From Atriophallophorus winterbourni (taxonomy: Eukaryota > Platyhelminthes > Trematoda > Plagiorchiida > Microphallidae): a DNA stretch of 64,000 bases. Numbering within the stretch: position 1 is the stretch's first letter; each line of letters opens with the position of its first letter. The stretch covers positions 35,200 to 99,199 of the forward strand of contig JACCGJ010000344.1 of assembly GCA_013407085.1 (NCBI GenBank). The letters run 5' to 3'. The position numbers and the translations under genes are program-made. Below, piece after piece: positions 53,951-64,000 of this stretch. The notes below the pieces were generated by a model. The model was not told the origin of the DNA. It saw only the letters and a program-made list of their open reading frames with translations, and ran no database searches.

Positions 53951-54689
53951 GGAACCTACGGCAAAATGTAACTTTGTTCACTACTTAATATTAGATAGTA
54001 GCGTGAAATACATTTATTTCTTTTAAACTTGGACAACGACAAAACTTTGTGAGTTTCGGAACAGGCATTCTTAACAATGCTCATCTAGGCTCACATTCAA
54101 GTACTGTTTTCTGGGTATCAATCGATATCAAGTAGAGACTGTTGGATTTCATTCTTTAGGCCTTGCAGCTGTAGGGAAGTGTTTGTAAAAGTCAAACATT
54201 TTTGCTCGTGTTAAAATGAGTTCGTACGACGTGTCCCGTTGTTCACACATAAATCCCAGAACGATTTCCAGCAAAGTTCTCAGGCTAATGAGTTGTAGTG
54301 TAAAAATTCACGAGCTTACATTAGAAATCCGTTTTCTGTTTATTTGTCGTCATCAGTATTTTTAACAGTGATGATAGTTTAAATGAGCCTTGAAACAGTT
54401 GATTTATGGTTCCAAAAATCATACCTAATCACTAATAGTAAATAACCACGGAAGCTTTCAAATTGTTTATCTGCGATTCTGAAAACAGCAACACATCTGA
54501 TCATGGTAAACAGCCTGAATAAAACGTGCTTGGCCAACAATCATTTTGTGATACTCTGTTTACACACCGATTTCAGTTGAACGAAACCTAATTAGCGTTA
54601 GTTACAAACTTTGGGTTGCTCTACGTTCTGCGTCTCAAACTTTTTAATACTGTCTGTTCGATTCGATGTTCTTCGCTCCACAACTTTAC
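53951..54689. other. Intergenic; decayed hammerhead remnant near 54340
   Basis: Mostly unassigned. At about 54325-54370 (minus) CTGATGACGACAAATAAACA is followed by GAAAACGG, a decayed hammerhead unit lacking a paired stem III. Confidence 0.4.
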
Positions 54690-54995
54690 ATGACACCAAT
54701 CGTATTGATCGCTGTGCCTTGACCGCTCAATTTGGAGGCATTGTGTAAAGCGTCGTCTGCAACCTGGGGATGAGCAGATAGAGCTCTTGGCTGCTGAACG
54801 CAGATCATGCCACCAGCGTGTAACTGACGCCCTACAACAGAGTTCTGACTATCGTTGCAAGCGCAGCGGGAGAGATTGTACCTCCCGAATCGGACTGTTT
54901 AGTCATTCAAAAAGCTGTAAAACATGAAAACATGCGATTGTGATGTACATCCATGATCAACATCGACTGAAGGAGGCCAACAACAACAACAACCC
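54690..54995 (+). mobile_element. RTE-like LINE 3' end
   Basis: Encodes a frame-disrupted HCVKRRLQPGDEQIELLAAE, SSDYRCKRSGRDCTSRIGLF and SHSKSCKT, then ATGTACATCCATGATCAACA, GGAGGCCAACAACAACAACA. One Cys of the zinc-binding-like motif is Ser here. Confidence 0.8.
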
Positions 54996-55429
54996 AGGAA
55001 AATCTATGCAAGTTGAAACTGAACTAGTTAGCTATTAACCAATTCAACATTGCATGCCAGTGTTTTTGTTGAGATGTTTCAAGATCGATACATGTATGCT
55101 GGAACCTATAATCCACTAGTTTGTCAATACAAAATTTTGGCAATGATCAATGTCATGTTGATTATCATAATCATTCTCGGAATCACAATATCACCAGATA
55201 ATTCAAATTGAATTCTTTCTAATCATATACCGCAAGGTATTATTCATTTTGTGGTCAGTTCACATGAAAGAACATTCTTCATAATGATAGCAACGTAAGA
55301 CCAGATGGACACGTTTTAAAACGGATAGAATGATGATCACACATTTGAGAACTTAGTTCACAGTCAGAAGCAAGGAAAGATAGTTCTTTGTCTCTCAGGT
55401 GAATTACGCATATGCAGTTGACGAAGGGT

Positions 55430-55665
55430 TATGACGTGGACTGTGCTTCCAATTGATCCACGAGTTGCGCACAATTAACATCCAAACGAATTTGTGTAGT
55501 CAAGACAGCTCCGTTCAACAGCTGGGGACCGAATTTCCAGAAAATGTGAAACGCTGTGATTTAACCGCATAAAGCAGTGTCGATCGAAGACCGCTGCTGT
55601 CATTATTCTCATTTCTTATCAATCTTGTCGAAATCTAACATTTGCTTGCGATCAGGAAATAGGCT
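55430..55665 (+). repeat. Left copy of a ~240 bp direct repeat
   Basis: TTGATCCACGAGTTGCGCAC, CAGCTGGGGACCGAATTTCC, CGATCGAAGACCGCTGCTGT, ATTTGCTTGCGATCA. Matches 57890-58135 along its whole length with scattered substitutions and small indels. The two copies bracket two CR1-like fragments. Confidence 0.8.
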
Positions 55666-55679
55666 TCGCAATCATTTTG

Positions 55680-55800
55680 AGATTTTTAGGAATTCAGAAC
55701 TCAGAATGTTTTATGGTAAAAAACAGTAAGTTTAACAATAACCATAGGATGATATGTATATGCAGTAAAATTACAAAATCTCTCACAAATAGATAGAGAC
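55680..55800 (-). mobile_element. CR1-like tail fragment
   Basis: GTTTAACAATAACCATAGGA and AATTCAGAACTCAGAATG match the tail-like piece found inside the hammerhead repeat at 45270-45330. Only the 3' end is present. Confidence 0.5.
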
Positions 55801-55814
55801 AGTCATATTCAAGA

Positions 55815-57240
55815 TTCAAGGTTCGAGAATTTATGGTCACAAAAAGCACATAGCTTCACAATTACCATATCATAGTAAATATTCGTTCAGGAAATAGGTA
55901 TAAAATAAACATGTAATGTCAAGTATAGTCAAGTTGTATAGTTACCATGAGTCAATACGCAGGTGTCGTCAAATCGATTATGCAACAAATAAGTATCCAA
56001 ATTTCGAATAAACGTTTCGATGCTGGGAGAGATGACAAGAGTTTCGGGGAGGGAATTCCAAAGGAAACAGACACGTACACAATAAAAATATCGGCGACAG
56101 CTGATACGGGAGTGGGGAATTTGCAGTGTCGCTGAGTGGCTGCGTGTATGACGTGACTCACGGTATTCGAATAAATGTTTTAAGGGATGATGTGGGGTAT
56201 TTAATATTTTGTATGTTAGTATCACATCGCTTCGAAGGCTTCTTTGAAGGGGAGTGGGGAGCCTCAGTTTTTGCAATCGTTCCTCGTACGTTAGTTTTCC
56301 GGAAACCTCTTACGAGTTTGGTTGCGCGATGGTATATTTTGTCAAGCAATATTATATCTTTTTTAACCACGGAGTCCAAGCTTGTGATGCATGTTCCATG
56401 GTTGGAATTATATAGGCGTTCATGATGGTGGGCAACGTTCCAGGCGAGAAGGTTCTGAAAATCCGTCGCAGCATACCATAGAAGCTTGGAAGCACGCTTG
56501 TAGATAACCTCACAATGCAGGCTGTTCTTCAGGCTGCCGCATACCCAGACTCCAAGATCCCTTTCCGATTCTGTCCAGCTCAAAATAGTCTGCCCAAAGT
56601 GATATTGGTATTGGAATGGCTTACCAATTTGCAACACCTTGCATTTTTGGAAATTGAATGGTAAATTATTCCGTACCGACCATTCATGTGGAGCATCTAG
56701 ATCACGTTGCAGCTGTACACAGTCCGCAGTTGTTTTTATCCGCGTCCAAAGTTTAATGTCATCAGCAAAAAGAATCACCTTGCATGCGAGCGTCTCTAGT
56801 AGGTCGTTTATGTAAGCCAAGAAAAGTACTGGCCCGAGGACTGAACCTTGCGGTACGCCACTAGAGGCATCAATAGCCTGTGATTGTACCCCGTTGATTC
56901 GAACGATCGCCTTGCGCCCACTGAGGTAACTTTCAAGCCATATGAATAGCTGTCCGCTGATACCCATCTGCTTCAGCTTTTGTATTAATCGAAAGTGATC
57001 AACTCGGTCAAAAGCTTTAGACATATCCAGATAACAAGCGTGGATGCTAGCTCCTTCGTCAACCGCTTGAGTCCAGTCATTTAAAACCGTCAACAGGTTT
57101 GTCAAGCATGAGCGAGATTTACGAAAACCATGCTGTGCTACAGATAGCATAGTTTGTGATTCCACATGGTTCGGCATATATTCATCCAGTTTGAAAGCGA
57201 AAACCGCAACAGATTCCGAGCATGTGATTTCTTCATGCAA
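55815..57240 (-). pseudogene. CR1-like LINE with RT domain, broken
   Basis: Minus strand from 57240: LSVAQHGFRKSRSCLTNLLT, CYLDMSKAFDRVDHFRLIQK, SGVPQGSVLGPVLFLAYIND, LFADDIKLWTRIKTTADCVQ (intact FADD), LQIGKPFQYQYHFGQ, DLGVWVCGSLKNSLHCEVIY. A frameshift region at about 56460 leads to the terminal part RSDVILTYKIL ... ISCRRYFYCVRVCFLWNSLP, ending near 55929. The 3' UTR contains CAAGGTTCGAGAATTTATGG. Starts within ORF2, so 5'-truncated. Confidence 0.85.
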
Positions 57241-57860
57241 AAAAGTTCCAAGTAAACCAAATTCTTACCGAGTAAAAATTTCGACGAATATCCAATTGAG
57301 AATGTGGAATGCATAAAGACTTTGAATGTTTTAGTGTTCGAGTAAGACCATTGGGCATCAGCAAGTGTTTAATGGGATGGTTCTCAGAATGCAAGATTTT
57401 GAATGCCAACAAGAGGTCACTCCGTATTCGTCGTTGGGTAAAATCATGTAAATTTAGTTTTAACATTCGCTCTTTGAAAGGCAAACTTCTGTAACTGGGT
57501 ACCAACGAAGATAAATCCTGTCAAGTAGTTCGATATCCTTCCTCAGCCATGGCGCCCATGCTTGGATGGAATATTCCATAACAGGACGTATATACGTATT
57601 AATTAAACATGGCAAAGTTTCTGGCGTAAAAATCCTGAATATCCTTTTTAGAAGACTCAAGATACGGCAGGCTTTGTTGTACTCTGTCCGGCAATGATGT
57701 TCAGACTTAAGGTAAAACGACACCCAGATACCGAGATCATTTTCTGTGATGATCCAGACGAGATCTTGCGTGCCAAGCTGATACGTGTGGTGCAGAGATT
57801 TTCCAATCCGCAGCATTTTACATTCGGCAGGGTTAAATGGTAATTCATTTGACTGGGACT
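57241..57860 (-). pseudogene. Second CR1-like LINE fragment, abutting the first
   Basis: Minus strand: ECKMLRIGKSLHHTYQLGTQ, DLGIWVSFYLKSEHHCRTEY, LPCLINTYIRPVMEYSIQAW, then a frameshift, then YRSLPFKERMLKLNLHDFTQ, RRIRSDLLLAFKIL, RRNFYSVRIWFTWNFF. Cut at 57240, where the RT of the other copy begins. The two have different subfamily sequences, so this is not a tandem duplication. Confidence 0.75.
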
Positions 57861-57889
57861 AACCAAATAACGTAAATCAAACATATTCG

Positions 57890-58135
57890 GTTGACGAAGT
57901 TGCATGACATAGACGATGCTTCCAGTTGATCCACGATTTGCGCACAATTAACATATCCAAGCGAATTTGTGTAGTCAAGACAGTTCCCTTCAACAGCTGG
58001 GGACCGAATGTCCAGATAATGTGAAACTCTGTAAATTAACCGCATAAAGCAGCGTCGATCGAAGACCGCTGCTTTCATTATTTTCATTTCTTATCTTATC
58101 TTGTCAAAATGCAACATTTGCTTGCGATCAAAAAA
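57890..58135 (+). repeat. Right copy of the ~240 bp direct repeat
   Basis: TTGATCCACGATTTGCGCAC, CAGCTGGGGACCGAATGTCC, CGATCGAAGACCGCTGCTTT, ATTTGCTTGCGATCAAAAAA. See the left copy at 55430. Confidence 0.8.
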
Positions 58136-59769
58136 TATGCTCTGCAATTTTTTGAAGAACTTTTGAGAACCACCACATAACTACAACGGTTTAGTGCTAG
58201 GCATTCATGGTCGATTCGAAATCAGGGAAATCCTTCAATGTTCCTTAACTTTCCATCAAATCGATGTTTCTCAGAAATTTACAACGTAAAAATTAGAAAT
58301 TCTGAACTCAATACCTTCAGACTAATTTCCCATATTTTTCCCCACAAAATACGAATATTAAATTAAAGCATAATCGGAAAAGATATCTTATTTATTTCAG
58401 TTCCCTTCTTTTCGCAATACACTTCCTGAGTGCTTTACCAAATGATTTAATTTTATGAAATTATTGATATGATTGGGAGTTCAAAGGCATTTTCATAAAA
58501 TGCGCGTCATATATTAAATTGCAGTTGATCGTTCGTGTTAGTAAAGCAAGTCAGAAATCTATAGGCAATGTAAATGGTATTTTAAAGATTGTTCGATGAT
58601 TCACGGCAAGTTCAAGGGTAATACCTTGATAATTGTTTACGTTTTATGACCTCTGACAGTTTTCAGCCTGGCAAAGCATTTTTCAAACCAAAAATTGTTT
58701 TATCTAGTTTGAGCCATGGAAACGGCAACACACAGCACAAACTCATGCAAAATTTAGCACTAGATCAAACAACAGAACTGTAATATCAGCCCTGCTTCCT
58801 GATTGGACCATTCGTCACCCTAACACTTTATCTCCCACTCTACCCAAATTTATTTTGTTCCCCTTAACATCCAACTCGATTTTGATTGGATGATCACAAC
58901 ACATGAGTGGTAGAGGAGAGACGGGACTAGGACTCGAGTGTATTTAAATAAGGACTAGACACCTGAGGATGAACTTGATTGTGCTTCTTTTGTGGTGAGT
59001 TCATTTTCTTCATCAAAATCCTCAACCCATGTGCTTTAAACTCCTCTTTTTCTTAGGCATTGCATATAAAACAAACCACGGTGTTAGACGACAAGGATAG
59101 GGGGCTAGAACGTGTAAAATAACGACTGTTTTGTTGTCCACATTATTCCCACTTAAATTCAGACACAGACAGAACACTAGCCACTGCAAAGGTGATTGTT
59201 ATTCTATACTTCATAAACGTGATCATGAAATGTAAAGTTATATCCCGGGCATAGTTTACTGGGTTCAATCGTAGATTCAATGTCGATAGATCTACAAAAT
59301 TTTCTTCATAATGAATAATAACCAGTAAATTCGATCTTCAAATGATGTCCTTCAACGAGAGACTCCAGATCATATCTACATGTCGTTGAAAGCATGTAGA
59401 AATCCTGAAGCTGCATCATTATATTCTTTTCAGTAACTGTTCACTTTCACGTTTAATCACTATTTAAAAATGTCGTTCCATTACGTTAGACAATACATTT
59501 TTAACACCATTTCCCTCTGATCAATTCTTAATGCACAAATTTTCTATTTTCTACATTAAGAGAAACGCTGCACACAAGATTCTATGATCACTCTACGACC
59601 GGCTATCTATCGATATTCCGTGATACATTTACTCAAACTAGGAGACACGAACCACAAAACGATATCTTCACATACTGGTTACAGGTGTGTGGTTCGTGGT
59701 TTTGGAAATCTATTCGATTTTCAGAATAAATTCAAACACTTTTACGGGTTATATTTATTGCAGCGAGTT
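58136..59769. other. Intergenic, nothing recognised
   Basis: AT-rich. A TATTTAAATA box at about 58941 is followed ~70 bp later by TGTG|GTGAGTTC, a possible promoter plus splice donor, but I could not connect it to any coding exon. Confidence 0.3.
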
Positions 59770-60052
59770 GGGTTGAACTTTCCCTCGACCACTCATATTG
59801 GAGGCATTGTGTAAAGGGTCATCTTCAAACTGGGGAGGAGCAGATACAGCTTTTGGCTGCTGAACGCAAATCACGCCGTCGGCGTGCAACTGACGCGCTG
59901 CAACCGAGTTCTGACTATCGTTGCAAACGCTGCGGGAGAGATTATTCCTCCCGAATCGAACTGTTTAGTCATTCAAAAAGCTGTAGCGCATGACAATTCA
60001 TGCAATTGTGATGTACATCCATGGTCGACATCGACCGAAGGAGGCCAACAAA
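59770..60052 (+). mobile_element. RTE-like LINE 3' end
   Basis: YWRHCVKGHLQTGEEQIQLL, AAERKSRRRRATDALQPSSD, YRCKRCGRDYSSRIELFSHS, then ATGTACATCCATGGTCGACA and GGAGGCCAACAA. The second C pair of the zinc-binding-like motif has a Cys-to-Tyr change. Confidence 0.8.
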
Positions 60053-60244
60053 TTATTGCGATTCCATTCCACAGTGAAAAATTTACAAACTCATTTATTG
60101 TTGTGCCGCAGTCAAGATTTGCCACGACCAGGGCACTAGATTGACCCGCAACCATAATTATGTATTTGATTACTCTTGGTCCAGTAACTATAAATCTACG
60201 TCATTGATTCCCGATCAAACTGTTGAATATGAATGAAAGTGTAG

Positions 60245-60560
60245 ACTAACAAAGTTATACTTGTATGCCACTGTTACATAGGGTTCGTACCACTTTACCA
60301 CTGTTTCAAGGCTCCCTGAACCTGATCTTACTGTCTCCACCTGATGAGGGCAAACAGCCAGAAACCGGTAGTGGTGTGTAAGGGATGGGGATGTAGCAAC
60401 ACATTACTTTGGTCATCCATAAGCGCCTTGAGTGCTTGACCAAGAATCACTTTGTGATTCTGTGTCTGAACATCGTGGTTCGTTGTACGAACCCTATATA
60501 ACAGTGGCATACAAGTATAACTATGTTTACCACTTTACCACTGTTTCAAGGCTCACTGAA
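60245..60560 (+). repeat. Hammerhead repeat, subfamily 1, one complete unit plus edges
   Basis: A complete unit (60300-60545) flanked by parts of neighbouring units: an inverted edge (GTTATACTTGTATGCCACTG) at 60253 and a direct edge (ACCACTGTTTCAAGGCTCAC) at 60535. It contains the best-paired ribozyme in the window. Confidence 0.85.
60327..60382 (+). ncRNA. Type I hammerhead ribozyme, best copy
   Basis: Outer stem I CTTAC (60327-60331) with GTAAG (60378-60382); internal loop TGTCT/TGT; inner stem I CCAC (60337-60340) with GTGG (60371-60374); core CTGATGA (60341-60347); stem II GGC-AAACA-GCC; GAAA (60361-60364); stem III ACC|GGT; triplet GTA with predicted cleavage after 60370. Every element of a natural extended hammerhead is present, including a stem I internal loop that could dock with loop 2. 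Confidence 0.88.
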
Positions 60561-61482
60561 AGTGTAGACTGTTCAATACATGCAAAACTTGTGCATCGAG
60601 TGTGTGATTTGTTATTACTGCAAGGTCGCAGTAAAACTTCTCAACTTTTTAGATCACGCATGAAACAATTGATCCACTTTTGCTCGGTAAACCTTTGTTC
60701 AGAATTGACCATTGCCCAAGTTTTAATATTAACATCTGTCGCGCAATGCTGTAATGGCAAAACGTAGATTTCTACATACTTTTGGGGCACCACAAGGTCA
60801 ATTCATCTTGATTCCAGTGCTAGCAAATTGCCGAACGGCTTGTGTCGACAATCATTACCGGATACCTAAAAAATCAATAATTGTTTACATTCACACCGAG
60901 ACTATTCTAGCTGCTTTTATCTGATAAACAACGATAATCCAATAGGTTTGTGATGTCCTAGGAATGTGAGCATCTCACGGAAAGAAAGTTTTCTCATCAG
61001 TCTCAAACATTTTGCAATCTATTTAGTCGTTGTATAAGTTTTTGCCGCGACAGGACTTACTCACACTATACTTTGCTTCATATTCACACAGAGACATCAT
61101 TTTTCGTCTTCCGTAACGATTCTGCATAAGAAGTGTTGTCTTGGACCGTGGGTTCCTTGAGGTCATTTTTAAGTTGTTAAATATCCTATCTTTTATTCTC
61201 AGTGAATAAATGAATTCAGCCAAATAACAATTCGAATTTATTGTGCTACTGGAGCTCGAAGATACTTTTATATATAACCTATCTTAGACATGTATTAGCA
61301 CTGGCAGCATGCGGCTTTCAAAGAGCGTACACTATGGCAATAAATTTCCGAAAAGCCGCACCCACAATATAGATTGTAGGGCTAACGACATTCAATCCAT
61401 GGCGTCAGAAAAAACCAGCTCTAGAACTTTGATTTTTATATACCACCTATTTGTAGACTCTAACTTAAACTAAAATTCGCCA
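60561..61482. other. Intergenic, nothing recognised
   Basis: No gene, transposon or structured RNA recognised. Confidence 0.3.
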
Positions 61483-61545
61483 GGCTTACTGAACCTAATC
61501 TAACTGTCCCCATCTGATGACGGCAAACCGACTTCCGGGGATGCG
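61483..61545 (+). repeat. Hammerhead repeat fragment
   Basis: GCTTACTGAACCTAATC, then CTGATGACGGCAAACCGAC; the core is cut off before GAAA. Directly precedes the orphan Cys-rich exon. Confidence 0.55.
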
Positions 61546-61585
61546 AGCACTCTTAAACTGCTCATAGCCATTATACTGCTTTTAG

Positions 61586-61752
61586 ATTATTGTAAACGTA
61601 TTGCACCAGTGCAACACTGCGCCCATTGTGGGACTTGCTTAGACCAACACGAAATTAAATTGCGAAACGGTTATTATTGCTCGATGTTTTGTGGTGAACA
61701 AAATGATCGTAAATACGGAGAAAATTGGTCATTGCTATTATCACACCATTGA
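61586..61752 (+). CDS. Orphan Cys-rich terminal exon, unidentified protein
   Basis: After a CTGCTTTTAG acceptor-like site the frame (phase 1) reads YCKRIAPVQHCAHCGTCLDQ, HEIKLRNGYYCSMFCGEQND, RKYGENWSLLLSHH and TGA at 61750. Three paired Cys sets (C-x2-C-x2-C, C-x3-C) with nearby His suggest zinc binding, as in FCS- or LIM-like fingers, but I do not recognise the family. No upstream exon was found in the adjacent kilobase. It could be the last exon of a gene whose other exons lie further upstream, or a chance frame; the Cys spacing and lack of stops argue for the former. Confidence 0.35.
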
Positions 61753-61754
61753 CA

Positions 61755-62404
61755 AAACGTTGATTATCCACATCATTGGGGTGCTGTTGAAGATAATTTA
61801 ATAACCCGCTCCTTGATCAATTATGTAAGCAAGGTCAGGTCAAGGTCAATCAACAACAGAAAAGAATTGCAAATCTGTTTCTAATGCCCAGAGGTTATAC
61901 AAGTTAACCAACACCCAATTTGCAATTTAAGGTTAACTGGTTTTGCGTTGGGCGTCATTCAGTTAAGGACTGATCGACACACCGATGACCTTATTTTTGC
62001 GGTAACCTTGAGGTGGTTCCCCAAGGGGAGCATGGAATCTTTCATGATCACTTGTCAGTCCCACCTAACTAATTAATTTATGGAGTCTTGAGTGACCAAT
62101 CAGAATTGCCAACTAGTGAAACAATGCAGAAGAAGACGAGAACAAACAGCTGATTGATTAACCAATTTATCACATGACCACGTTTCCCTTACCAAATCAA
62201 TCAGTGGTTATCGAGTTTTGGATTTTCATTCAAGGTCATTCATAACTGCAGAAGCAGGGCTTTCGATTGCTCCGAGTATAGATGTACAAACTAGAAGCAA
62301 ACCAAACGGGCACCAAAGTTCATTGGCAAATGTTTAAGATTTCTGATACAATAGAAATCTTGTGTACACAATTGGCAAGGTTGTGGGCCGGATCTCAACG
62401 GAAC
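61755..62404. other. Intergenic, nothing recognised
   Basis: Contains several TCAAGGTCA-like half-sites (for example near 61836 and 62233), of unknown meaning. No gene seen. Confidence 0.3.
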
Positions 62405-62965
62405 TACTTACTTTTGCTTTTACTTTTGTGCGACTATCTCCTCCTGGAGGATGAGACGGCTTTAATTAGGATTCTTGGGAATTTGGGTACAAAGCGGCGT
62501 CCCCAGCACCACTCGGCGTTTTTTCGAGTCAGCTTCTCCAGCCTTTGCACAACCAAGTGCGACCTGCAAGGCAGCAGGGAGTTGCCAGAAAGAGGTGGTG
62601 TGCACCAACTAACCGTTCCATATTTTTTCCTCTTGTTTTTCTCCCGAAGCCTTTCCCGCTATCGGGTATCCCGCAAGGCAGCGAAGGTTGAAAATCAGGG
62701 TTTTCCTTCCCTTAGATGAAATGCCCTCCCAGGCTAACGAGCTCTATCTGCCCGAAGCAAACTGGTTTTCAGGCGCAAGTCACTCGCCCTCGCCCCTCCT
62801 CCTGTTAATAGAAACAGTTCCGCCGGGCTCGGGGAGCCATTCGTGCAGGCCAGAAGCTGGACTTGGTTGTCAGAGGCTATTTGAGACGCGTGCCACATGG
62901 GAGCATTTTATAAACAGTGGCAGCTTATCCCCACTGCCAGCCCCGGCTATGACAACCTTTGGAAC
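62405..62965 (+). repeat. GC-rich ~590 bp repeat, single near-complete unit
   Basis: Starts CTTACTTTTGCTTTTACTTT and TGCGACTATCTCCTCCTGGA; ends GCTATGACAACCTTTGGAAC. It corresponds to the full unit at 10437-11026 and to the left edge at 3392-3629. Flanked by GGAACTACT at 62400 and 62961, a probable 9-bp target duplication. Confidence 0.8.
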
Positions 62966-62989
62966 GGAACTACTGAAAGTACACAGATG

Positions 62990-63420
62990 ATTAAATAACC
63001 ATGATTTGTACATAGTATGCCTACGTTAAATTCATTGACAAAAGTAAGATAAGAATAAGTACATATGGTCAACGGCTCAATAAGCATTGACAGGATAATA
63101 GAAAGCTGAATGAATGTTTCCACATTGCAGAATTATCATCATAAACGCAGCAATACATCTCTATCATTTCTTGAATGCCTAATTGCAGCGTGATAAACAC
63201 TTGAAGCCATACAAAACCCAAACACACTGAGACGTGGTGTTTATCTACACTTCGACTGAAATACATAATCATTCATTTTTTGTTATCCATTTGAGCAACA
63301 TCATATCGAAAAGTTTCTCCTCCATTCCATAACTACTTAACACTTTAAATGCGGGAGATGACATTTGGGTTAACGCGTCCGGTTTGTGGATAATTCACAA
63401 ACATTCCAGCTGTATACAAG
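62990..63420. other. Intergenic, nothing recognised
   Basis: AT-rich, no gene or repeat recognised. Confidence 0.3.
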
Positions 63421-64000
63421 ATTTGTGCTTGCATACCATTGTTGGATAAGGTTGATACGACCAACCTGTTGAATAACGTGTTTAAATACATGTGGATGGG
63501 TTTAGCTGTATGGTTGCTTTTCGCTCTGCTCACTACTAATCCACAATATGACTTCCGGTTTTGTAGTGACACTTTGGAGTAATAGATGCTGCCTGAGTAC
63601 ATTCGTGATCGTCTAATCAGTACACGAGTGGTAAACCTCGTTGAATACAGCCGTGACTGTGGAGGAGTCACACTGAAATCGTTGACCCCATGATTCCATT
63701 TTGAACCCGGGTCATGCTGCTTCTACTGAATAGAATCAGTGGAGTATCAGTAAGATCAGAATCAGGATGATTTTGTTTCATTTTGGCATTAGCGAACGTT
63801 GATCAACTGAAGTATGATTTGCTGGAAAACTGTGACGACCTGCTCATACACACACACACACCATAACAGGCTAAACAAGCGTATAATCCTCATGAGCGCT
63901 TGTCCTGGAATCACTTTGATTCCATTTGTATAAACCGTGGTTCGTTTTACGAACCCTATTGCACAGCGGTTTCACAAATTTACCTGATGACGGCTAACAG
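63421..64000. repeat. Hammerhead repeat fragments at the window end
   Basis: 63425-63505 matches subfamily 2 (GCATACCATTGTTGGATAAG, GATACGACCAACCTGTTGAA). 63885-64000 matches subfamily 1 (GTGGTTCGTTTTACGAACCC) and ends with the beginning of a core, CTGATGACGGCTAACAG, cut by the window edge. 63510-63880 holds nothing recognised. Confidence 0.6.

Noticed and set aside
58941..59015. TATA box plus splice donor as a novel gene start
   Set aside because: No downstream exon or homologous protein could be found.
1..64000. tRNA and rRNA genes
   Set aside because: Scanned by eye for cloverleaf boxes and conserved rRNA segments; nothing convincing was seen.

Overview
The window looks like a digenean trematode (fluke) nuclear contig. 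Three things point that way: genes split by a mix of tiny (36 and 58 bp) and TE-filled introns, CsRn1-type Gypsy LTR elements with a C-H-C-C Gag, and a dispersed ~230-243 bp repeat carrying type I hammerhead ribozymes like the schistosome Sm-alpha repeats. Genus is not resolved. No rRNA, tRNA, CRISPR or bacterial-style operon is visible. A 1000-N scaffold gap lies at 3630-4629.

Host genes. (1) ALG2, the GT4 mannosyltransferase of N-glycan assembly, is on the minus strand with six exons between 9935 and 1025; all splice phases agree and give 449 aa. (2) On the plus strand, eight phase-consistent exons from about 32638 to 50165 encode an Arg/Ser- and acid-rich protein whose C-terminal helical domain matches periphilin/Lge1. 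Periphilin is a subunit of the vertebrate HUSH transposon-silencing complex. Its 5' end is not resolved. (3) An orphan Cys-rich terminal exon lies at 61586-61752.

Layout. 1-10 kb is ALG2, with SINE-like, non-LTR and retrozyme-like insertions in its introns; one insertion now sits on the exon-3 splice donor. 10-18.6 kb is a repeat graveyard: a GC-rich ~590 bp tandem repeat, RTE-like and CR1-like LINEs and a broken Gypsy. 18.65-29.24 kb is a nested stack. Element B, a decayed CsRn1-like LTR retrotransposon, is interrupted in gag by element A (intact gag and pol, 4-bp target duplication) and in pol by a CR1-like LINE on the opposite strand. 29.24-31.3 kb is a GC-rich, intron-containing hAT-like transposase relic in a field of TTCGCTATA-type motifs. 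32.6-50.2 kb is the periphilin-like gene, whose long introns hold Gypsy, CR1, RTE and hammerhead repeats. 50.2-64 kb is mostly intergenic, with further CR1, RTE and hammerhead repeats and another GC-rich unit.

The strongest points for follow-up are the hammerhead repeat family (ribozyme-to-ribozyme spacings of 241, 243 and 230 nt, consistent with self-cleaved circular RNA monomers), its insertion exactly at an ALG2 splice donor with an 11-bp target duplication, and a periphilin-like silencing factor whose introns are packed with elements of the kind HUSH represses in mammals.
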